Part shown: positions 1-9,364 of the stretch, in pieces
How positions within the stretch are numbered: the stretch's first letter is position 1
How the letters are laid out: every line of letters begins with the position of its first letter
NCBI GenBank assembly: GCA_943788135.1
Contig: CALSPC010000004.1
Location: forward strand, 1-64,000
DNA length: 64,000 nt
Direction: 5' to 3'
Source of the DNA: an uncultured Paracoccaceae bacterium
GTDB taxonomy: Bacteria > Bacteroidota > Bacteroidia > Flavobacteriales > Flavobacteriaceae
Notes under the pieces: generated by a model
What the model saw: only the letters and a program-made list of their open reading frames with translations
Told to the model about the DNA's origin: nothing
Databases searched by the model: none
Made by a program: the position numbers and the translations under genes

Positions 1-245
1 AAATTATGAAATTCATTTTGAATTTCGTTCAGCAAAATATTATGAGCTACCAAATGTTTTTGTTTTGAATTGAAACGCTGGTGATCAACACTCCAATGGT
101 CTATATCACATTTAGGAATCAAAGTAGCACTGATACGTCCCTCAGATTTTTGACGGTTATGAACCACTCTCAAATAAATTGGATACGACTGTTTTTCTTT
201 AACTCGTTTAGTTATTTTAATATAAAACTTAATACTTGTTGCCAT
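1..245 (-). CDS. Tyrosine-type site-specific integrase, N-terminal part (cut by window edge)
   Basis: The gene starts with ATG at 245 and runs off the left edge, so only about 81 residues are visible. They begin MATSIKFYIK and continue with a basic beta-rich stretch (ITKRVKEKQSYPIYLRVVHN) typical of the Arm DNA-binding domain of Bacteroidota phage, ICE and conjugative-transposon integrases. The SAM-like and catalytic domains (R-HxxR-Y) would lie outside the window. It is transcribed away from the tRNA operon and sits about 250 nt from the 3' end of tRNA-Arg, the usual place for an integrase inside an element inserted at a tRNA locus. Arm-domain integrase is well supported; whether the element is complete or active cannot be seen. 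Confidence 0.8.
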   Translation of the reverse strand, partial: MATSIKFYIKITKRVKEKQSYPIYLRVVHNRQKSEGRISATLIPKCDIDHWSVDHQRFNSKQKHLVAHNILLNEIQNEFHN

Positions 246-319
246 AGAGATTATTTGTTTGAACAAATATTCTAAAATTCTTTAAAAACTCATGGAACAA
301 AAAAGTGACGTTAGTAAAA

Positions 320-410
320 GTGGAACAGAATTATGTCCTGCAAAAAGTAGGTGAAACATTTTTTTGACTAGGTGAAACAATAGTGAAACAAAAAGGTGAA
401 AACAAATGAC
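320..410. repeat. Direct repeats GTG(A/G)AACA, possible integrase arm-type sites
   Basis: Variants of one octamer recur upstream of the integrase start: GTGGAACA at 320, GTGAAACA at 351, 372 and 383, and GTGAAAACA at 396. Most are preceded by AG or AGG. Spacings are irregular (31, 21, 11, 13 nt). Arm-domain integrases bind short direct repeats near their attachment sites, so arm-type sites are the likely reading; binding by the integrase or a regulator of its promoter is the alternative. The repeats are seen, the function is inferred. Confidence 0.5.
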
Positions 411-431
411 TATAAGCGGCCTTAAAAGAAA

Positions 432-465
432 CAAAAAACCCTGCGTTTCAGAGAGAAACGCAGGG
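432..465 (-). terminator. Intrinsic terminator of the tRNA-Ser/Pro/Pro/Arg operon
   Basis: A perfect 11-bp stem (439-449 with 455-465, CCCTGCGTTTC) encloses a 5-nt loop and is followed on the minus strand by TTTTTTGTTT. It lies 28 nt beyond the 3' end of tRNA-Arg, in the right orientation to end that operon. Confidence 0.85.
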
Positions 466-492
466 AATTAAAATAAATCAAAATTATATTTG

Positions 493-566
493 TGATCGCA
501 CTAGGATTCGAACCTAGGACCGCCTCCTTAGAAGGGAGGTGCTCTATCCAGCTGAGCTATGCGACC
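493..566 (-). tRNA. tRNA-Arg (anticodon TCT)
   Basis: A cloverleaf can be folded on the minus strand: acceptor GGTCGCA/TGCGATC, anticodon stem CCTCC/GGAGG with loop CTTCTAA (anticodon TCT, reads AGA/AGG), T arm CTAGG/CCTAG with loop TTCGAAT, discriminator A. CCA is not encoded. It is the last tRNA of its operon and the one nearest the integrase. Confidence 0.95.
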
Positions 567-572
567 TCTTTG

Positions 573-647
573 TCGGGGTGGCAGGATTCGAACCTGCGGC
601 CTCCACGTCCCAAACGTGGCGCGATAACCGGGCTACGCTACACCCCG
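573..647 (-). tRNA. tRNA-Pro (anticodon TGG), copy 2
   Basis: Acceptor CGGGGTG/CACCCCG, anticodon stem CCACG/CGTGG with loop TTTGGGA (anticodon TGG), T arm GCAGG/CCTGC, discriminator A. The 75 nt are identical to the copy at 754-828, and the 5' flank also matches (GATTATCTAT), so the pair is a recent tandem duplication. CCA is not encoded. Confidence 0.95.
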
Positions 648-753
648 AAATGATTATCTATATATTCTCAAAAAAATTTAAGAACGCCATAAAAATAAAC
701 AACAGACATTTAGATAAATTATAACGTGCCTAAACAGCAAGAAAACACTTTAG

Positions 754-828
754 TCGGGGTGGCAGGATTCGAACCTGCGGCCTCCACGTCCCAAACGTGG
801 CGCGATAACCGGGCTACGCTACACCCCG
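754..828 (-). tRNA. tRNA-Pro (anticodon TGG), copy 1
   Basis: Identical over all 75 nt to the tRNA-Pro at 573-647, with the same cloverleaf and TGG anticodon. It lies between tRNA-Ser and the second copy in one minus-strand operon. Confidence 0.95.
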
Positions 829-859
829 AAGTGATTATCTATTGTTAATTTTATTATTG

Positions 860-943
860 CGGAGAGACAGGGACTCGAACCCTGGCGACAGTTACCCGTC
901 GACAGATTAGCAATCTGCTCCATTACCACTCTGGCACCTCTCC
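860..943 (-). tRNA. tRNA-Ser (anticodon GCT)
   Basis: Acceptor GGAGAGG/TCTCTCC-like pairing, anticodon loop TGCTAAT (anticodon GCT, reads AGC/AGU), an extended variable arm as expected for class II tRNA, T arm CAGGG/CCCTG, discriminator G. First gene of the four-tRNA operon. Confidence 0.93.
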
Positions 944-978
944 TATTAAATGAACTTACGCAAATAAAATTGCGGTTG

Positions 979-1010
979 CAAATGTAACTTTTCATTATCT
1001 AGAACGCAAA
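979..1010 (-). promoter_or_regulatory. Bacteroidota-type promoter of the tRNA-Ser operon
   Basis: On the minus strand TTTG (1010-1007), a 20-nt spacer and TACATTTG (986-979) match the Bacteroidota primary-sigma consensus (TTTG, about 19 nt, TAnnTTTG). The expected start point is near 972, about 30 nt before tRNA-Ser. The same TACATTTG element drives the tRNA-tuf operon. Confidence 0.75.
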
Positions 1011-1043
1011 CTATTTTTTTACTTTTTTTAATGCTTTTATAAC

Positions 1044-3092
1044 TTAGTCTGGATATTCTATACGTAAGTGATAAATATTAGCCAATTTATGCTTTAAAAC
1101 TTTCTTTATAGATTCAATCTCTTTAAATGTAATATTTGCGTTTAAAAACTGTTTGGATTCCATCTGTTTAGATATAATAGCCTCTACAAAGCTATTAATT
1201 TTGGTGGATGTAGGATTTTTTAAACTCTTTGAGGCTGCTTCAACACTATCACACATCATTAATATTGCCGTCTCTTTACTAAAGGGATTAGGACCTTTAT
1301 AGGTAAAATCAGCGGCATCAAATTCTTGATTAGACTCAATCTGTTTATTGTGAAAATAATACACCACACTTGTGCCATGGTGTGTTCTGATAAAATCAAT
1401 AACTCGATCTGGTAAATTATTTTTCTTTGCAAGCTCTATACCCTCAATAACATGGTTGATGATGAGTTGTGCACTTTCTTTTGGAGATAACTCATCGTGC
1501 GGATTTATTCCTGTAGATTGATTTTCAGTAAAGTAAGTTGGATTTTTCATTTTACCAATATCATGATACAGCGCTCCTACTCTGACTAGCATCGTGTTCG
1601 CTCCAATTTCATTGGCGGCGGCTTCTGCTAGATTGGCTACATTTAGAGAATGGTGAAACGTGCCAGGCGCTTTATCTGATAACTCTTTCAAAAGTTTAGA
1701 ATTAGTATCTGACAACTCTAGTAAAGATACATCCGAAACGAGTCCAAACAGTTTTTCATATACATAGATTAGGGGTTGCACGAACAGTGTTGCTAAACCA
1801 CACAATACAAATAACAAAAAGGTTTCCCATCTTAAACTATCAATACTTCCTTCATGAATTACAAAAAATGCAAAATAAGAGAGTATATAAATTAAAGTAA
1901 TTTGCCCTACAGAAATGAATAAATTGGCGCGTTTATACAATTCAGAAACCGTAAGTATGGTTACAATTCCAGCGATAATTTGCAAAAACATATATTCGTA
2001 ATTATTAGCCACGACAAACCCTAACAATAAGACGGTAATCACATGAGTAAATAATCCTAAACGGGCATCAAAAAAAGCTTTCAAAATTAAGGGTAAAATA
2101 CAAAGCGGTACGATATAAATGTAGGACGAATTATAGTTGACAACCAAAGTGGTTAAAAATACCATCAGTACAATATTAAAAAATATAAAAGTCACTTTGG
2201 TATTGTTTGAAAACACTTCAATTCTATATTTTTTCATAAATAACAACAACATCAATAGAGCTAGTGACACCAAAACAGTATATGCTGTGACTACTAACGT
2301 ATAATTAGAATCCGTCCAAACCTGAGATTCATATTCTGAAACCAATGACTTCAAAACGGCGTATTTATCGCCTTGAACCACTTCGCCTTTGGAAATTATT
2401 AAGGTTTGCTTATCAACGCGTCCTCTTACTAACTTCATTTGACTCAAGCGCTCCTCAAGCGAAATCTGTGTTATCGATTTATTTAATTGCGAATTGGGTT
2501 TTACTAGATCAAAAAATAGCGCTAAGTAGCGTTGCCTGTAGGCATCTAATCCTAAAGTAGTTACATTGGATTCTACAAAAGATTTTAAATCCGTTTGAAG
2601 AAAAAAGCTATCAAAGCGTTTGACACCACTTTGGGTCTTATTCACTAAAATAGAAATTTGCTGACTTGGAGAATAATCATATTTATTTTGCAGCACACCA
2701 CTTTGATAGATCTGATCTAAAAGCATAACTCCTTTTTGGTATAAATCTATCTTAGTTTGATCTTTTGGTAACTCAAAAAACAAACGCTCAAACACAGTTG
2801 AATATTCATTCTTAACTGCAACAACTACAGCAGTATCAACATCGAAAAAAATAGGAGATTGAAGTTTAATCTGTTGTTTTTCGGAGTCAATTTCCTCAGT
2901 GGTTTTTTTGATCGCAAAATCAAAAGGTGCATATAAATTTTCGGATTGCCACGGTTTACCTTTTTCAAAACTATATCTGAAAGTTCCACTTTTGGGAAAC
3001 AAATAGACGATCACAAAAGTGGTGATCACGAAAAGAAAAACCTTATAAATCAAGGAATGGTTTTTATGAAAAAGGTTTATTATATCCTTCAT
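1044..3092 (-). CDS. PgpH-like 7TM-HD membrane phosphodiesterase (c-di-AMP hydrolase family)
   Basis: A 682-residue protein with the architecture of the 7TM receptor-HD family: an N-terminal membrane segment (about 15-33), an extracytoplasmic domain (about 40-260), about seven membrane segments (roughly 265-455) and a cytoplasmic HD domain. The metal site is visible as HH at 480-481 and HD at 510-511 (YHDIGKM), with further histidines in IRTHHGT. Characterised members such as Listeria PgpH hydrolyse cyclic di-AMP to pApA. That this protein acts on c-di-AMP is inferred from family; a YbbR/CdaR-like protein at 34.7 kb is consistent. It is transcribed alone, divergently from the thiolase gene. 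Confidence 0.85.
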   Translation of the reverse strand: MKDIINLFHKNHSLIYKVFLFVITTFVIVYLFPKSGTFRYSFEKGKPWQSENLYAPFDFAIKKTTEEIDSEKQQIKLQSPIFFDVDTAVVVAVKNEYSTVFERLFFELPKDQTKIDLYQKGVMLLDQIYQSGVLQNKYDYSPSQQISILVNKTQSGVKRFDSFFLQTDLKSFVESNVTTLGLDAYRQRYLALFFDLVKPNSQLNKSITQISLEERLSQMKLVRGRVDKQTLIISKGEVVQGDKYAVLKSLVSEYESQVWTDSNYTLVVTAYTVLVSLALLMLLLFMKKYRIEVFSNNTKVTFIFFNIVLMVFLTTLVVNYNSSYIYIVPLCILPLILKAFFDARLGLFTHVITVLLLGFVVANNYEYMFLQIIAGIVTILTVSELYKRANLFISVGQITLIYILSYFAFFVIHEGSIDSLRWETFLLFVLCGLATLFVQPLIYVYEKLFGLVSDVSLLELSDTNSKLLKELSDKAPGTFHHSLNVANLAEAAANEIGANTMLVRVGALYHDIGKMKNPTYFTENQSTGINPHDELSPKESAQLIINHVIEGIELAKKNNLPDRVIDFIRTHHGTSVVYYFHNKQIESNQEFDAADFTYKGPNPFSKETAILMMCDSVEAASKSLKNPTSTKINSFVEAIISKQMESKQFLNANITFKEIESIKKVLKHKLANIYHLRIEYPD

Positions 3093-3293
3093 GAGTTTTT
3101 ATGTATTGGTTTTAAAATATCTAATTAATGACCTAAAAACAATCTATTACATAACAGATTTAATTAGTCTTTATTCGTGACAATAACCAAAAGTAATAAA
3201 AAGAAGTACATTTTCTCTCTATATTAAGATAATCCTACTTTATATATCCTAAATTTTAGTTATTTTCGCATGAACCCCACTAAATTCTAAACT

Positions 3294-4475
3294 ATGAGTA
3301 AAGACGTTGTAATTGTATCCGCAGCACGAACCCCAATAGGGCGTTTTTTAGGCGGGTTATCTTCAGTTTCTGCACCAAAATTAGGAGGGATCGCTATTGA
3401 TGGTGCCCTTAAAAAAATAAATTTAAACCCTGCACTCATCGATGAAGTATTGATGGGTAATGTGGTTCAAGCTGGTACTGGTCAAGCTCCGGCAAGGCAG
3501 GCTGCTATTAATGCTGGTATTCCGGATTCTGTGCCATGTACAACAGTCAATAAAGTATGTGCATCTGGGATGAAAACGATCATGCAAGCTGCTCAATCCA
3601 TTGCTTTGGGTGATGCTGATATAATTGTAGCCGGTGGCATGGAAAATATGAGTTCAATTCCGCACTATCATCAGGCGCGATCGGGTCAAAAATTTGGTCC
3701 AATTTCTTTAGAAGATGGGCTTCAAAAAGATGGTTTAGTAGATGCCTATGCCAATCAAGCCATGGGTGTTTTTGCAGATAGTTGTGCTTCAAAATATGAC
3801 TTTACAAGAGAAGAACAAGATGCTTTTGCAATGCAGTCCTACAAACGTTCTAAGGAGGCATGGCAAACAGGAAAATTTGATTCGGAAGTTGTTCCAGTAA
3901 CAGTACCGCAACGACGTGGCGAACCCATCATAATAGACAAAGACGAGGAATATGTTAACGTGAACTTGGATAAAATTCCAGGCTTACGCCCTGCTTTTAC
4001 AAAAGATGGTACTGTAACAGCCGCGAACGCATCTACCATAAATGATGGTGCAGCAGCAGTAGTCCTTATGAGTAGAGACAAAGCTGATGAATTAGGACTA
4101 CACCCTTTAGCAACCATAAAAGGGTATGCTGATGCTGCAAGAGAACCAGAATGGTTCACTGTTGCGCCTTCAAAAGCGCTTCCAAAAGCCTTAGCAAAAG
4201 CAAATATAGATATATCGGCGGTAGATTTTTTTGAACTAAATGAAGCGTTTTCAGTAGTAGGCTTGGCAAATATTAAACTTCTAGAGTTAGATGATTCAAC
4301 TGTAAATGTCAATGGTGGCGCCGTGTCTTTAGGTCATCCCCTAGGTTGTTCTGGTGCGCGAATTGTAGTAACTTTACTGAGTGTACTCGAACAAAATAAT
4401 GGGAAAATTGGGGCTGCAGCAATTTGTAATGGTGGTGGCGGTGCTTCGGCATTAATTTTAGAACGAAATCCATAG
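3294..4475 (+). CDS. Acetyl-CoA C-acetyltransferase (biosynthetic thiolase)
   Basis: 393 residues, the normal thiolase length. The catalytic triad is complete and sits at the classic positions: nucleophile Cys89 (VCASGMK), His348 (GHPLGCSGAR) and Cys378 (ICNGGGG). It condenses two acetyl-CoA to acetoacetyl-CoA, or cleaves acetoacetyl-CoA in the reverse direction, in the cytoplasm. A 3-hydroxybutyryl-CoA dehydrogenase at 25.8 kb could act on its product. Its stop is three bases before the ATG of the next gene, so the two are probably cotranscribed. AtoB and PhaA type cannot be told apart from sequence alone. Confidence 0.95.
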   Translation: MSKDVVIVSAARTPIGRFLGGLSSVSAPKLGGIAIDGALKKINLNPALIDEVLMGNVVQAGTGQAPARQAAINAGIPDSVPCTTVNKVCASGMKTIMQAAQSIALGDADIIVAGGMENMSSIPHYHQARSGQKFGPISLEDGLQKDGLVDAYANQAMGVFADSCASKYDFTREEQDAFAMQSYKRSKEAWQTGKFDSEVVPVTVPQRRGEPIIIDKDEEYVNVNLDKIPGLRPAFTKDGTVTAANASTINDGAAAVVLMSRDKADELGLHPLATIKGYADAAREPEWFTVAPSKALPKALAKANIDISAVDFFELNEAFSVVGLANIKLLELDDSTVNVNGGAVSLGHPLGCSGARIVVTLLSVLEQNNGKIGAAAICNGGGGASALILERNP

Positions 4476-4478
4476 AAA

Positions 4479-5231
4479 ATGCAATACGGCCTGTGCGACC
4501 TAAGCGTTGTCGCTTTAAGATCTGAAGCTTCTGACACTAGTGAATTAATTTCACAAGTCCTCTATGGCGACCATTTTAAAGTCTTGGAGCACCGCAAATC
4601 ATGGAGTCGTATCCGTTTGGGATTTGATAAATATGAAGGATGGATCGATAACAAGCAGTTTAAATTTATCGAAGAATTAGAGTACAAAGCTCTTCACAAA
4701 TCGGAGCCGTTAATGGCTATGGATTTAGTGGATTTTATTACCACTCAAGAACAACATTTACACCCTATTTTATTAGGTTCTACGCTTAATGGCTTATCCT
4801 ATTTAGAGCATACATTTGAAGGTACATCAGGAATTGGACAAAACGACAAATCAAAACTTGTTGAGACTGCGCTTTTATACCTCAACACGCCGTATTTATG
4901 GGGAGGCAAGACACCGTTTGGAATTGACTGCTCGGGATTTGTACAGATGGTATATAAACTCAATGGCTTCAGTATTCTACGAGATGCCTCTCAACAAGCT
5001 TCACAAGGCGATGCTCTTAGTTTTATCGAAGAAAGTGAACCTGGTGATTTGGCGTTTTTTGATAATAATGAAGGGGATATAATTCATGTAGGTATTATTA
5101 TGGAGAACCATCAAATCATTCATGCGCATGGGAAAGTTCGGATAGATCTCTTAGACCAAAGTGGTATATATAATGTGGACACCAAAACACACTCTCATAA
5201 GTTGAGAGTCATCAAAAAAATAATTTCCTAA
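4479..5231 (+). CDS. C40-family (NlpC/P60) cell-wall hydrolase with N-terminal SH3-like domain
   Basis: 250 residues. The first half resembles a bacterial SH3 module (GDHFKVLEH, WSRIR, YEGWID), used to bind peptidoglycan. The second half is an NlpC/P60 domain with catalytic Cys151 (GIDCSGF), His203 (IIHVGII) and a third polar residue near His215 (HAHGK). Such enzymes cut gamma-D-Glu-diamino acid bonds in peptidoglycan stem peptides. No clear signal peptide is seen at the N-terminus, so a role in cytoplasmic turnover of imported muropeptides (YkfC-like) is possible. The gene follows thiolase with a 3-nt gap and ends at a bidirectional terminator. Confidence 0.88.
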   Translation: MQYGLCDLSVVALRSEASDTSELISQVLYGDHFKVLEHRKSWSRIRLGFDKYEGWIDNKQFKFIEELEYKALHKSEPLMAMDLVDFITTQEQHLHPILLGSTLNGLSYLEHTFEGTSGIGQNDKSKLVETALLYLNTPYLWGGKTPFGIDCSGFVQMVYKLNGFSILRDASQQASQGDALSFIEESEPGDLAFFDNNEGDIIHVGIIMENHQIIHAHGKVRIDLLDQSGIYNVDTKTHSHKLRVIKKIIS

Positions 5232-5265
5232 AAAAAAAGCCATTCAAAATTTGAATGGCTTTTTC
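5232..5265. terminator. Bidirectional intrinsic terminator
   Basis: AGCCATTCAA (5238-5247) pairs with TTGAATGGCT (5251-5260); an A-run lies on the left and a T-run on the right, so it works in both directions. It separates the NlpC/P60 gene (+) from the TPR gene (-), which converge here. Confidence 0.85.
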
Positions 5266-5280
5266 TGTATTTTTAGCGCT

Positions 5281-6537
5281 TTACTCTTGAGATTTCAAGG
5301 ATTCTGCTAGCGCTTTAAGTTCTTTATATTTTTCAGAATCACCAACAGCACTATAAATATTGGCCAAGGTTTCTGCTGCTTGAAAGTTTGTAGGATCAAA
5401 TTTCATCGCATTTTCTAAATGTGGTATCGCATCTAAATACAGTTGGTTACGTTTTTCTTTTAATTTATCATATTTTCGATCATCCGCTGCAGAAGATCCT
5501 AAGGCATTCATCTCATCTAGAATTGACTCCTCTTGTCCCAAAATTAGAGCCGCTAAATTTACATAAGCATTAGTGTAGTTTGGCTTTAGCTCAATGGCTT
5601 TTAAATAATATTTTTTAGAATTCTCAAAGTCTTCAATTTCTGAAGAAATTACGCCTAGATTATATTGTAATTCAGGATTATTTGGATCTTTCTGGATAGC
5701 TATTTCTAACAATTCTTTAAACTTCATAGTGTTACCCATGGTATAATAGACATTCGCTTCCGTTAAAAGTAAATTAATATTTTCGGGATCATTTTTTCTG
5801 GCAACAGCCATAGCTTCTAAAGCCTTTTCATTTTCGCCATTCTGGACATAAATAAGGGCCATATTTTTAATAATTTCAGGAAATTTAGAGGCACTTTTTT
5901 CATCCCTAGGGTTAACATGAGATTTTGATTTTACAGAGAGATCTCTGAGGACTTTACTCGAAAATAGCTCCTCGCCTTGTGTGTCTTTGTTTGTCGCATA
6001 GAAATTATCTTCAATTCCTGTAAAATTTAAAGCTCTCAACTTCTCATACATAGACAAGGAACGGTCATATAGCTTCGCATTTACAGCTGTTGAAGCGGCA
6101 TAAAACAAATAAATGGTATCGCTTGGTGAAACTTTATAGGCATTTTCAAAATAATCTGTAGAGGATTCATAATCCTGAGCATCAATAAGTGCACTTCCTT
6201 TATTTACTAAATGTGCCTTTAGGTTTTGTGTTTGGACTTCAACATCTTGCTTTAACGCAGATCCGGTAACCAACTTTAAAGCGTCCATAGATTTCAGAAT
6301 CCCACTAATATCTGCTTCTCCATTATTGAAATAATAAATACTTCGTTGAAGATAATATTGATTCTTATATTTTTCTTCCATAGAATCTAAAAATGCTTCC
6401 GCAGCATCAAGAGCTACCCCAGCTTTTTCATAATTGCCTTTGGCTAACTCTTTGGTGGCTGTTTTAATTTCTTTTTTTTGAGCAACAGCAGAAAAACTTA
6501 AGGTTAATGCCATTGCAAATACAACATATGTTTTCAT
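5281..6537 (-). CDS. Secreted tetratricopeptide-repeat protein
   Basis: 418 residues with a signal peptide (MKTYVVFAMALTLSFSAVAQ), so it is exported to the periplasm or beyond. The rest is helical and contains TPR units; clear ones lie in the C-terminal half, for example PELQYNLGVISSEIEDFENSKKYYLKA-type repeats near residues 290-345 and FDPTNFQAAETLANIYSAVG near 385. TPR arrays bind proteins; no enzymatic domain is seen and I cannot assign a partner. It lies 30 nt downstream of gyrA on the same strand and probably shares its transcript, ending at the 5232-5265 terminator. Confidence 0.85.
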   Translation of the reverse strand: MKTYVVFAMALTLSFSAVAQKKEIKTATKELAKGNYEKAGVALDAAEAFLDSMEEKYKNQYYLQRSIYYFNNGEADISGILKSMDALKLVTGSALKQDVEVQTQNLKAHLVNKGSALIDAQDYESSTDYFENAYKVSPSDTIYLFYAASTAVNAKLYDRSLSMYEKLRALNFTGIEDNFYATNKDTQGEELFSSKVLRDLSVKSKSHVNPRDEKSASKFPEIIKNMALIYVQNGENEKALEAMAVARKNDPENINLLLTEANVYYTMGNTMKFKELLEIAIQKDPNNPELQYNLGVISSEIEDFENSKKYYLKAIELKPNYTNAYVNLAALILGQEESILDEMNALGSSAADDRKYDKLKEKRNQLYLDAIPHLENAMKFDPTNFQAAETLANIYSAVGDSEKYKELKALAESLKSQE

Positions 6538-6567
6538 TGTTTTTAATTTAAAAATTATTTTTAATAT

Positions 6568-9114
6568 TTATTCCTCTTCTTGAGTATCATTAATTGTGCC
6601 AGCATCGGGTTGAGGAGCTGTAGAATTTTCAACGCCATCTTCTGATAGTGCTTCAATTGCTTCAATGTCCTCTTCATCTTCTCGCATTACTTTTGCAACT
6701 GCAGCGATAGAATCATTTCCTTTAAGGTTTATCAAACGTACGCCCTGTGTAGCACGTCCCATGACTCTTAAGTCTTCGACAGCTAATCGGATTGCAACTC
6801 CTGATTTATTGATAATCATCAAATCATCCTCGTCGGTTACATTTTTAATAGACACTAAATTACCCGTTTTGTCAGTAATAGAAATTGTTTTAACGCCTTT
6901 ACCGCCCCTATTGGTAATTCTGTAATCTTCCAAACTAGAACGTTTTCCGTAGCCGTTTTCAGAGACCACAAGAATATTACTTTCCATATCATCTACAGCA
7001 ATCATTCCGATGACTTCATCTGTTTCATGTGCTAACGTAATACCTCGAACACCTGAAGCACCACGACCCATTGGACGAGTTTTAGCTTCTTCAAATCGAA
7101 TAGCCTTTCCAGATTTCAGTGCTAACATCACTTGGCTCTCCCCCGTTGTTAGCTTTGCTTCTAACAGCTCATCATCTTCTTTGATTGTAATGGCATTTAT
7201 TCCATTTGTTCTTGGTCGAGAATATTGTTCTAAAGCGGTCTTTTTAACCTGACCTTTTTTAGTAGCCATAATCACATAATGCGAATTCGTATAATCTTCA
7301 TCTTTTAAATCCTGAGTACAAATAAACGCTTTGACTTTATCGTCTTGTTCTATATTTATAAGGTTTTGAATTGCTCGTCCCTTAGACGTTTTACTGCCTT
7401 CTGGAATTTCGTAAACACGCATCCAGAAACATTTTCCTTTCTGAGTGAAAAACAACATGTATTGGTGGTTTGTCCCTACAAATAAATGCTCTAAGAAGTC
7501 TTCATTACGGGTAGTCGATGCTTTTTGACCAACGCCACCTCTATTTTGAGTTCTATATTCAGTTAGTGATGTTCGTTTGATGTAACCCGCATGCGAAATT
7601 GTAATGACAACTTGCTCGTTTGGAATCATATCTTCTATGGACAGATCGCCTCCAGCATATTCTATCATAGAACGGCGGTCATCTCCATATTTATCTTTAA
7701 CCACAGCTAGCTCCTCTTTGATGATTTGCATACGACGTTCTTTTTTGTCAAGAATATCTTTCAAATCTTCAATCGTTTTCATGATAGCATCGTACTCACC
7801 ACGTAATTTGTCTTGTTCTAAACCTGTTAATTGTCTTAGGCGCATTTCAACAATCGCTTTTGATTGTATCTCACTCAATTCAAAACGTTCGATTAATTTT
7901 TCACGGGCTTGATCAGCATTCGAACTGCCTCTAATTATAGCTATAACTTCATCAATGTTATCTGAAGCAATAATTAAGCCTTCTAATATATGAGCACGTT
8001 CTTCAGCTTTTCGAAGTTCGTAGGTTGTACGGCGCACAACAACTTCATGACGGTGCTCTACAAAATGATGAATCATATCTTTTAGATTCAACATTTCTGG
8101 ACGTCCATTAACTAGGGCTATGTTATTGACGCTAAATGAAGACTGAAGAGCTGTATATTTATACAATTTATTTAGAACGATATTAGGGATGGCATCTCTT
8201 TTTAAAACATAAACGATGCGCATTCCATTTCTATCCGATTCATCACGGATTGTTGAAATCCCTTCCATCTTTTTATCATTTACCAAGTCTGCAGTTTTTT
8301 TAATCATATCTGCTTTGTTAACTTGGTATGGAATTTCAGTGACTATAATACATTCACGTCCACTTACTTCTTCAATGATCGCTTTTCCACGCATTACAAT
8401 ACGACCACGTCCAGTTTTGAATGCTTCTTTTACGCCATCATAACCATAAATAATTCCACCAGTAGGAAAATCAGGAGCTTTGACATGTGTGATTAATTCC
8501 TCAATTTCGATGTCTTTATTGTCTATGTAGGCCGTAATCCCATCTACGACTTCTGAGAGGTTGTGAGGGGGCATATTTGTAGCCATCCCAACAGCAATTC
8601 CAGAAGCTCCATTAACTAATAACCCTGGAATTCGGGTTGGAAGTACAGTTGGTTCTTTGAGTGTATCATCAAAGTTTAACTTATGGTCCACGGTTTCTTT
8701 GTCAATATCGGCGAGCATATCTTCCGATATTTTTCGCATTCTTGCTTCCGTATAACGCATTGCTGCAGGACTATCTCCGTCAATAGATCCAAAATTCCCT
8801 TGGCCATCTACCAGCATATAACGCAAACTCCATTCTTGAGCCATACGAACCATAGTATCATAAACGGAAGTGTCACCATGGGGGTGATACTTTCCTAAAA
8901 CTTCTCCAACTATTCTTGCAGATTTTTTATGAGCAGTGTTTGATCTCACACCAAGTTCGTGCATCCCAAACAAAACTCTACGATGGACTGGTTTCAAACC
9001 GTCTCTAACATCAGGAAGTGCCCTTGACACAATTACCGACATCGAATAATCGATGTAGGCCGACTTCATTTCATCCTCAATATTAATAGGAATTAACTTT
9101 TCACCTTCTACCAT
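6568..9114 (-). CDS. gyrA: DNA gyrase subunit A
   Basis: 848 residues. The breakage-reunion domain opens with a typical [23 protein letters not shown] block; the DNA-cleaving Tyr121 is in RYTEARM. The quinolone-determining loop reads [10 protein letters not shown], with Thr82 where E. coli has Ser83. The C-terminal beta-pinwheel contains a divergent GyrA box (QNRGGVG, canonical QRRGGKG) and other NRGGKG-like blades, so negative supercoiling is expected. An acidic tail ends the protein. With GyrB (not in the window) it introduces negative supercoils. Transcribed divergently from clpC, upstream of the TPR gene. Confidence 0.97.
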   Translation of the reverse strand: MVEGEKLIPINIEDEMKSAYIDYSMSVIVSRALPDVRDGLKPVHRRVLFGMHELGVRSNTAHKKSARIVGEVLGKYHPHGDTSVYDTMVRMAQEWSLRYMLVDGQGNFGSIDGDSPAAMRYTEARMRKISEDMLADIDKETVDHKLNFDDTLKEPTVLPTRIPGLLVNGASGIAVGMATNMPPHNLSEVVDGITAYIDNKDIEIEELITHVKAPDFPTGGIIYGYDGVKEAFKTGRGRIVMRGKAIIEEVSGRECIIVTEIPYQVNKADMIKKTADLVNDKKMEGISTIRDESDRNGMRIVYVLKRDAIPNIVLNKLYKYTALQSSFSVNNIALVNGRPEMLNLKDMIHHFVEHRHEVVVRRTTYELRKAEERAHILEGLIIASDNIDEVIAIIRGSSNADQAREKLIERFELSEIQSKAIVEMRLRQLTGLEQDKLRGEYDAIMKTIEDLKDILDKKERRMQIIKEELAVVKDKYGDDRRSMIEYAGGDLSIEDMIPNEQVVITISHAGYIKRTSLTEYRTQNRGGVGQKASTTRNEDFLEHLFVGTNHQYMLFFTQKGKCFWMRVYEIPEGSKTSKGRAIQNLINIEQDDKVKAFICTQDLKDEDYTNSHYVIMATKKGQVKKTALEQYSRPRTNGINAITIKEDDELLEAKLTTGESQVMLALKSGKAIRFEEAKTRPMGRGASGVRGITLAHETDEVIGMIAVDDMESNILVVSENGYGKRSSLEDYRITNRGGKGVKTISITDKTGNLVSIKNVTDEDDLMIINKSGVAIRLAVEDLRVMGRATQGVRLINLKGNDSIAAVAKVMREDEEDIEAIEALSEDGVENSTAPQPDAGTINDTQEEE

Positions 9115-9364
9115 GCTACTCTATATTTTTGTTTATTTAATAACCTAGCTAATATACTGCTTTTCAAATTATTTTGAAGTGCATTTATATGACTTTTTTA
9201 GCTCTATTTATCAACAATTTAAAGAAGCAAAATCGTTAATAAATAGACGCGTAAAAATTTTGATTTTAATTAGTTTTTACTATCATTTGTATGACAGCAA
9301 ATAAATTGGGTATAGTTTTTGATTTAATGCCTTTGAATTTGTACTTTTAAACCAAATAATTTTT

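Noticed and set aside
539-724. Plus-strand open frame over tRNA genes
   Set aside because: It overlaps tRNA-Arg and tRNA-Pro and has no support as a protein.
8869-8880. Thr82 in GyrA as a quinolone-resistance change
   Set aside because: Threonine at this position is a normal wild-type residue in several groups including flavobacteria, so it is not evidence of resistance.
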